The translations under genes were made by a program, and so were the position numbers. Positions 17,467 through 21,513 of a DNA stretch of 21,513 nt are shown here, in pieces. Position 1 is the stretch's first letter. The number at the start of each line of letters is the position of its first letter. Source of the DNA: JANLQX01 sp031381685 (GTDB taxonomy: Bacteria > Actinomycetota > Acidimicrobiia > Acidimicrobiales > JANYDT01); assembly GCA_031381685.1 (NCBI GenBank), contig JANMYF010000134.1, positions 1-21,513 on the forward strand, written 5' to 3'. The notes below the pieces were generated by a model. That model was not told the origin of the DNA. It searched no databases and saw only the letters and a list, made by a program, of their open reading frames with translations.

Positions 17467-19221
17467 CTACGCGGCCGTCGGCTTCTTGCCTGAGGACTTC
17501 TTTGCTGCCGGCTTCTTTGCTGCCGGCTTCTTTGCTGCCGGTTTCTTTGCTGCCGGTTTCTTTGCTGCCGGCTTCTTTGCTGCCGGCTTCGTCGTTGCAT
17601 CCTTCCCGGCGGAAGCCCGGGTGGCCTTGACCGAGGGTGCGTTCACGATGGTGTTCTTGACGGCGATTCGGTCCACGACCGCTTGGCTCCTGGGGGCGAT
17701 GGGTTCCACTCCGTCGCCGCCCTTGCGCATCGGGGGCGGCGGTTGCGGAACGGCCCACTCGGCCCCGGTCGCCTCGAACAGTCGGGCGACTTCGTCGATG
17801 TGCAGATCGACGAGGTGCCAGAGGTCCGGAACGAGGTCGCGGTCCGCAATCAGCCCGAAGTCCATCCGATCGCCGTAGCTGTGCACGGTGATGTTCAGCC
17901 CGACCCCATCGGCGATCGTCGAGACGGGGATGTAGGCATCGAGTTTCGCGCCCGCGAAGTACAGGCTCTGGCGCGGCCCGGGCACGTTCGAGATGACGAC
18001 GTTCACCGGCGAATTGATGCGATCGGCCAACCTGAGGCGGGACACAAGACGGAGCGCTGATGCGGCGACCAGGGGAGAGGCGTAGTCGGCCGATTGGCCG
18101 AGGGCATCGGCGGGCAGGAGCTCGAACTGACTCTTCCCCGCGTTCATGGCCTCCCGGCAGAGCGCGACACGCTCGAGCGGATCGGCACAGTTCGTCGGCA
18201 GGTCGGCGACGAGTCCGGACACACGGTTCGTCCACGGGTCTTCCTCGTTCCCGGTACGGATCGACACCGGGACCATGGCGCGCAGTGGAGCGTCGGGCAG
18301 TGCGTCGTGTTCGATCAGGTACTCCCGGAGCGCGCCGGCGCAAATCGCCATCACGACGTCGTTCAACGTGCACCCGGTCGCCTCCTTGAGTCGCTTCAGA
18401 TTCTCCAGCGACGTGGAGCGCATGGCGAAGCGCCGGTGGGCGGAGACGGACTTGTTCCAAGGGGTCGGGGGGGCTGGGGTGATCGGCAGCTTCACCCGGG
18501 ATGATTGGTCCGTCTTCGATGTCGACCGTTTGGCGACAGCACCGATGGTGTCGCGGGTGCGGGTGGCAAGGCCGCTGAGACTGGTGATTCCGGCCCTGTC
18601 GGCGAAGTCGCGGATGATGTTGAGCGACAGCCGTGCACCGCGAACGGGATTGGCGGCCAGGTTCATCACGGCCCGCTGCAACATCACGGCCTGGGTCGGG
18701 GGCTCTTCGCCGACCCACTCCCGAGGCTCGAGCGTCCATTCGGCATCGCGGGATTCGTCGGTGAACATCTTGAGCATGATGACGCCGGACGCGCCGTCGA
18801 TGGTTGCGTGGTGCGTCTTCTGGAGGAGCGCCCACCGACCGTCGGCGAGACCCTCGATGACGTAGACCTCCCACAGCGGCCGCGAGCGGTCCATCTTGCG
18901 GCCGACGATTCTCGCGACCTGCTCGGTCAACTGGTCCGCAGCTCCCGGCGGTGCCAGCCCGATGTGACGCACGTGGTAGTCGAGGTCGAAGTCGGCATCT
19001 TCGACCCAGTAGGGACGGTCCAACGCCAGGGGCACTTCCACGACCTTGCGGCGCAGCGGCTCGAGATGGCCGACCATGATCCGCATCCGCTCGCGGACGG
19101 CGGTGAACGGATCGAAGTCGTCAGATGGTCGGTCGTAGATGCTCAGGCCGTTGACGTGGCCGTAGTTGTTGTTCGTCTCCATCAACAAGAAGCTGACGTC
19201 GACGCCGGTGAGCTGTTTCAT
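17467..19221 (-). CDS. Wax ester synthase/diacylglycerol acyltransferase (WS/DGAT) with Lys-rich repeat tail
   Basis: WS/DGAT enzymes join acyl-CoA to fatty alcohols or diacylglycerol, making wax esters or triacylglycerol for storage at the membrane and lipid droplets. The N-terminal domain contains the catalytic HHATIDG (137-143, the HHxxxDG motif) and PLWE (115-118). The C-terminal DUF1298 domain includes the NDVVMAICAGALREYL, NVVISNVPGP and GLNITVHSYGDRMDFGLIAD segments. Typical enzymes have about 460-490 residues; this one has 584. The excess is a C-terminal tail with Pro-rich spacing, ending in six tandem KPAAK units (545-574) and a final basic segment. ATG 19221 is preceded by GAGGGA and starts the canonical MKQLTGVDVSFLLME; the frame is open upstream to 19440 without family similarity. 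The hydrolase gene follows 31 nt downstream. Confidence 0.93.
   Translation of the reverse strand: MKQLTGVDVSFLLMETNNNYGHVNGLSIYDRPSDDFDPFTAVRERMRIMVGHLEPLRRKVVEVPLALDRPYWVEDADFDLDYHVRHIGLAPPGAADQLTEQVARIVGRKMDRSRPLWEVYVIEGLADGRWALLQKTHHATIDGASGVIMLKMFTDESRDAEWTLEPREWVGEEPPTQAVMLQRAVMNLAANPVRGARLSLNIIRDFADRAGITSLSGLATRTRDTIGAVAKRSTSKTDQSSRVKLPITPAPPTPWNKSVSAHRRFAMRSTSLENLKRLKEATGCTLNDVVMAICAGALREYLIEHDALPDAPLRAMVPVSIRTGNEEDPWTNRVSGLVADLPTNCADPLERVALCREAMNAGKSQFELLPADALGQSADYASPLVAASALRLVSRLRLADRINSPVNVVISNVPGPRQSLYFAGAKLDAYIPVSTIADGVGLNITVHSYGDRMDFGLIADRDLVPDLWHLVDLHIDEVARLFEATGAEWAVPQPPPPMRKGGDGVEPIAPRSQAVVDRIAVKNTIVNAPSVKATRASAGKDATTKPAAKKPAAKKPAAKKPAAKKPAAKKPAAKKSSGKKPTAA
17498..17587. repeat. 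Six 15-bp tandem repeats encoding the KPAAK tail
   Basis: The unit TTCTTTGCTGCCGGC (plus strand) occurs six times head to tail, with only C/T changes at the last base of two units. It encodes KPAAK on the minus strand. The near-identity at DNA level suggests recent expansion by slippage, so copy number may vary between strains. Confidence 0.95.
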
Positions 19222-19436
19222 GTCGTTCCCTCGGGGTTGGGGTAGCTGCATCATGGCCGAAAACCGCCTCAGGTTTCCCATTTCGAAAGGGGAACTACGT
19301 GTTGGGGCGTCCGTCGCGCCTCGGCCGCCACCAGATTCGGTTGTCAAGGGACTGCGTGACCGCTCGTCAAAGGTCGGCATGCGCGACGAGACAACGGTGT
19401 CGGTGTTGCGCGCTCGGTTCGGACCCGTGCGGCCGC

Positions 19437-20816
19437 TCACGCGGCTCGGAGGCGAGCTGGTGGGCCAGTGGTGAGGACGTTGCCGTCGGGAAACCTGATG
19501 GTCAGTGTGCGATCCGGTTGGAGGGTGAGTCTCCAGCCGCCTTCATGCGCGGCATGATGATGCTTGCTGCACAACGGAACAAGATTGTCGAGGTTGGTGG
19601 GACCTCCGTGTTCCCAGTAGTGAACGTGATGCGGTTTGGTGAATTCGAATGCCACGCAACATCCCGGCACCGCGCAGGACGGATACAGGGCGCGCAACGC
19701 GCGGCGCTGTGACCTGGACGCCAGGCGGGTGGTTCTTCCGAGGTTCATCTCGCCCGGCGCATGGAGCACGACGCCGTTGGCGACGATCACCGGATGGGCG
19801 TCGGCTCGCCTGTAGAGATCTTCGAGCGCTCTCGGTGGGACCTCGACGGGCAGACCCCAGTCGACCACCGGTGCGCCTCTGTTCGCCGCGAGGGTTTCGC
19901 CGCGAGCATCGACGACCACGACAATCTCGGGTCGCCCGAACCTGCTCGGGCCGCCTCGGAAGAACTCCGACCATTCGGCGAGGTGCCCGTCGGTGTCGCA
20001 GCGGCCGTCATGCGGATCTGTGTCGCCGTCGCGTTCGTCCGATGACGTTTCCGGCGATGTGGCGGGCTGGTTTGGAACCACCGTGAGCCCCGCCGACTGC
20101 TGCTGCATGATCAAGGCGAGGAGAGCGAGGGCGCGGAGGTGATCTTGCTTTCCGGCTGGGTCCGACGGGCACGTGGACGGTACCCGTTCGGCGAACAACG
20201 CCGCCAACATTGCCTGAAGATGGCAGTGAATCACGACTCCGCTCAATGGGTCGAACCGGCCGGACAGACGGAACATGCCGGTGCGTTTGTCGGTCCAGGT
20301 GTGCAGAGCAGTGTCGCGACGTTGTTGGGTGAAGCGGCTCATGCCGTCGTCGTTCTCGAGTGCGCGAGCGGCCCTGTTCAGCGTGCGGGCAAGGTCATCG
20401 GGTGTTGCCCTCGCCGCGGCTGCTTCAGCGATGAGGTTCGGCAATGCTGTGGCGAACCCATCGGCGTGTTTCGCATCGATGGTTCGAACGACCTTTGAAA
20501 CGGTGTCGACGTGTGCCGCTTGCAAAGCGCCAGAGCGCAACGGCGCGGCAAGCGATGGCACCGCAGTGAGGGTGGCGGATCGCTCATAGATGCGGTCGGC
20601 AGCACGAGCGTGACGTTGGGTGGCCTTGGCGAGTTCGGTCGGAGCGGTGTGGGTGAGTTCGTGGAGACGACGTGCTGCGTCGACTTCGAGGGCGTCGATG
20701 AACCCGCGCAAGCGTTGCAACCCGGCGAGATACGAAACGGTGGCGCGCTGGTCGGCAACGACGAGCTGCACGCGGCGAAGGTCGCCGATGATCTCGTCTG
20801 CGAGTGCGAAGCTCAT
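19437..20816 (-). CDS. DUF222 / 13E12-type protein with C-terminal HNH nuclease domain
   Basis: The 459-residue protein has a helical DUF222 N-terminal region (about 1-260), a low-complexity acidic linker (about 265-300), a middle segment IVVVVDARGETL and PPRALEDLYRR typical of the family, and a C-terminal HNH domain: paired zinc cysteines (C-x4-C at 381/386), the catalytic-type KPHHVHYWEHGGPTNLDNLVPLC segment (394-416) and a final HHHAAHEGGW motif. These proteins are abundant, often multicopy, in actinobacteria and resemble the mycobacterial 13E12 repeat family; their role is unresolved. I chose ATG 20816 because a -10 element lies 7 nt upstream; ATG 20846 adds ten residues but lies upstream of that promoter. 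A 14-bp palindrome covers the -10. A small GCCGC/GCGGC hairpin spans the stop codon. Confidence 0.9.
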   Translation of the reverse strand: MSFALADEIIGDLRRVQLVVADQRATVSYLAGLQRLRGFIDALEVDAARRLHELTHTAPTELAKATQRHARAADRIYERSATLTAVPSLAAPLRSGALQAAHVDTVSKVVRTIDAKHADGFATALPNLIAEAAAARATPDDLARTLNRAARALENDDGMSRFTQQRRDTALHTWTDKRTGMFRLSGRFDPLSGVVIHCHLQAMLAALFAERVPSTCPSDPAGKQDHLRALALLALIMQQQSAGLTVVPNQPATSPETSSDERDGDTDPHDGRCDTDGHLAEWSEFFRGGPSRFGRPEIVVVVDARGETLAANRGAPVVDWGLPVEVPPRALEDLYRRADAHPVIVANGVVLHAPGEMNLGRTTRLASRSQRRALRALYPSCAVPGCCVAFEFTKPHHVHYWEHGGPTNLDNLVPLCSKHHHAAHEGGWRLTLQPDRTLTIRFPDGNVLTTGPPARLRAA

Positions 20817-20817
20817 G

Positions 20818-20831
20818 CGTACAAGTGTACG
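20818..20831 (-). promoter_or_regulatory. Palindromic operator overlapping the -10 of the DUF222-HNH gene (LexA-like)
   Basis: CGTACA-CT-TGTACG (minus strand) has two perfect 6-bp arms. The -10 hexamer TACACT (20829-20824) lies inside it, and 7 nt separate it from ATG 20816, so a bound repressor would block the promoter. Spacing and flanking C/G resemble the Gram-positive LexA box (CGAAC-n4-GTTCG), with A-to-T changes in the arms. Several mycobacterial 13E12 genes are SOS-controlled, which makes LexA the first candidate. Confidence 0.5.
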
Positions 20832-20894
20832 AAGGGCGTGTGACAATCCGCGACGCGAATCAGCCCGAAGAGAGAAATTGTTCTGAAATCTCTC

Positions 20895-21155
20895 TCACTC
20901 CGACCGCGTGCACTTCCGCTCGATGTTGTCCGTCTTCACGAAGCTGAGTAGCTGCCCGGCAAGGACTGGCATCGTCATATCGTATGTGCACGTATTAAAG
21001 CCGTTGTCTGCCGCCGGGTATGGGCGGCGCGAGTCTTGCGGCTGCGAGGTGATTGGTATCCCAGTCGCCCCCGGAGCGACTGAGATACCAACCTCGGCGT
21101 CGCACTCCAGCGACCGCACCACTCCGAAGCCCTTACGAGCGCTTCGCCTTGCCAT
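20895..21155 (-). CDS. Possible 86-residue hypothetical protein or gene remnant
   Basis: In the 395-bp interval between the DUF222-HNH and GNAT genes, a minus-strand frame from ATG 21155 encodes 86 residues with three cysteines and reasonable composition (for example CDAEVGISVAPGATGIPI near 18-35 and MPVLAGQLLSFVKTDNIERKC near the end). There is no signal peptide, no convincing ribosome site and no family I recognise. It could be the 3' end of a decayed gene. Part of it (21046-21095) is a long inverted repeat, which argues against ordinary coding constraint there. Confidence 0.25.
   Translation of the reverse strand: MARRSARKGFGVVRSLECDAEVGISVAPGATGIPITSQPQDSRRPYPAADNGFNTCTYDMTMPVLAGQLLSFVKTDNIERKCTRSE
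21046..21095. repeat. 50-nt imperfect inverted repeat
   Basis: Arms from outside to inside: GAGGT (21046-21050) with ACCTC (21091-21095); GGTATC (21055-21060) with GATACC (21084-21089); a C/A mismatch; then CAGTCGC (21062-21068) with GCGACTG (21076-21082), closed by a 7-nt loop. Eighteen base pairs in total. No T-run on either side, so a simple terminator is unlikely. Confidence 0.7.
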
Positions 21156-21199
21156 CAGACCCCGCCGGAAGTGCGCGGCTGGTCGGCCTCACAGCCGAC

Positions 21200-21205
21200 T
21201 ACGGT
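21200..21205 (+). promoter_or_regulatory. -10 element of a predicted leaderless promoter for the GNAT-like gene
   Basis: TACGGT ends 6 nt before GTG 21212, and no Shine-Dalgarno is present. The spacing repeats that seen at 948-953, 4227-4232 and 6170-6175. No -35 recognised. Confidence 0.45.
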
Positions 21206-21211
21206 GCACCC

Positions 21212-21513
21212 GTGAGTACGGTCGACGTTCGGACCTGGATGTCCGAAGATGTTCCCTTCCTTTGGGAGATGCTCTACCAGTCGTTGCATGTACGCGAGGG
21301 TCAGGCCCCGTTTCCGCGCTCGGTCCTGCGAGACCCACACATCGCCCACTACTTGACGGACTTCGGCGTCCGCGACGGCGACGGCGACGACGCGCAAGTC
21401 TGCGTCGACGAGAGCGGTGAACGCGTTGGTGCGGCCTGGGTTCGCCGGATGACCGCCGCAGATCCCGGTTACGGCTACGTGAGCGATGAGATTCCCGAAG
21501 TCGGAATGGCAGT
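21212..21513 (+). CDS. GNAT-family acetyltransferase-like protein (3' end outside window)
   Basis: The first 100 codons are present. The protein begins MSTVDVRTWMSEDVPFLWEMLYQSLHV, a typical GNAT opening in which a short beta strand leads to an acidic, aromatic first helix. It continues through ERVGAAWVRRM (about 73-83, resembling the central strand of the fold) and GYGYVSDEIPEVGMA (about 89-100, leading to the acetyl-CoA-binding strand). The acetyl-CoA pyrophosphate loop (Q/R-x-x-G-x-G/A) would lie beyond the window and cannot be checked. These enzymes acetylate amines on small molecules or proteins; the target is unknown. The start is GTG with no Shine-Dalgarno. Confidence 0.65.
   Translation, partial: MSTVDVRTWMSEDVPFLWEMLYQSLHVREGQAPFPRSVLRDPHIAHYLTDFGVRDGDGDDAQVCVDESGERVGAAWVRRMTAADPGYGYVSDEIPEVGMA

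Noticed and set aside
19342..19347. A perfect TTGACA (minus strand) upstream of the WS/DGAT gene as a -35 box.
   Set aside because: No -10-like hexamer lies 16-18 bp downstream of it, so I did not call a promoter.
19222..19440. A 73-residue N-terminal extension of the WS/DGAT enzyme.
   Set aside because: The canonical family start with a ribosome site is at 19221; the extension has no family similarity and is simply an open frame in GC-rich DNA.
21046..21095. An integron attC site.
   Set aside because: The hairpin lacks the RYYYAAC and GTTRRRY core pair at its ends, and there is no integrase or cassette array in the window.
20908..21420. A 170-codon plus-strand open frame across the GNAT start.
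   Set aside because: It overlaps the GNAT-like frame in another phase, becomes Arg-rich there, and has no family features.

Overview
The window is high-G+C DNA from an actinobacterium. The conserved comF-hpf-secA-prfB-ftsE-ftsX block, an actinobacterial-type Trm112 protein, a WS/DGAT wax-ester/triacylglycerol synthase and a DUF222-HNH (13E12-like) gene all fit Actinomycetota. Acidimicrobiia (an Ilumatobacter-like lineage) is my best guess, but it is inferred from gene order and style only. No rRNA, tRNA, CRISPR array or insertion sequence was seen.

Layout. Positions 1-941 (minus) hold the N-terminal part of a multi-membrane GT-C-like protein. It is divergent from a plus-strand housekeeping run: phosphomannomutase (1081-2541), adenosylhomocysteinase (2723-4183), a Trm112-like protein (4239-4469), ComF (4552-5214), long-form hibernation factor HPF (5336-5935), a secreted two-repeat protein of unknown function (6182-7216), SecA (7384-10200), RF2 (10267-11385), FtsE (11586-12272) and FtsX (12279-13160). 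From 13198 to 20816 all genes are on the minus strand: TrmL; an ECF42-type sigma factor with its YCII/DGPF partner; a secreted TEPFW-SH3 protein; an alpha/beta hydrolase; a WS/DGAT acyltransferase with a histone-like Lys/Ala/Pro tail; and a DUF222-HNH protein. The window ends with a divergent, truncated GNAT-like acetyltransferase (21212 onward).

How the genes work together. ManB makes mannose-1-phosphate for glycoconjugates, and the divergent GT-C-like protein may use polyprenol-linked sugars. AhcY removes S-adenosylhomocysteine left by methyltransferases, and Trm112 proteins usually partner methyltransferases. HPF, SecA, RF2 and FtsEX cover ribosome storage, secretion, termination and division. 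The YCII and sigma genes form a classic ECF42 module with a matching promoter upstream (TGTCGA-N17-CGTC). The WS/DGAT and hydrolase genes are probably one lipid operon.

Most interesting signals: (1) several genes have a TAnnnT-like -10 element 6-7 nt before the start codon and no usable Shine-Dalgarno, which suggests leaderless transcription; (2) a 14-bp palindrome overlaps the -10 of the DUF222-HNH gene, like a LexA operator; (3) six KPAAK repeats end the WS/DGAT enzyme; (4) a duplicated secreted protein sits between hpf and secA; (5) three hairpins lie in a row between prfB and ftsE; (6) a 50-nt inverted repeat lies between the HNH and GNAT genes.
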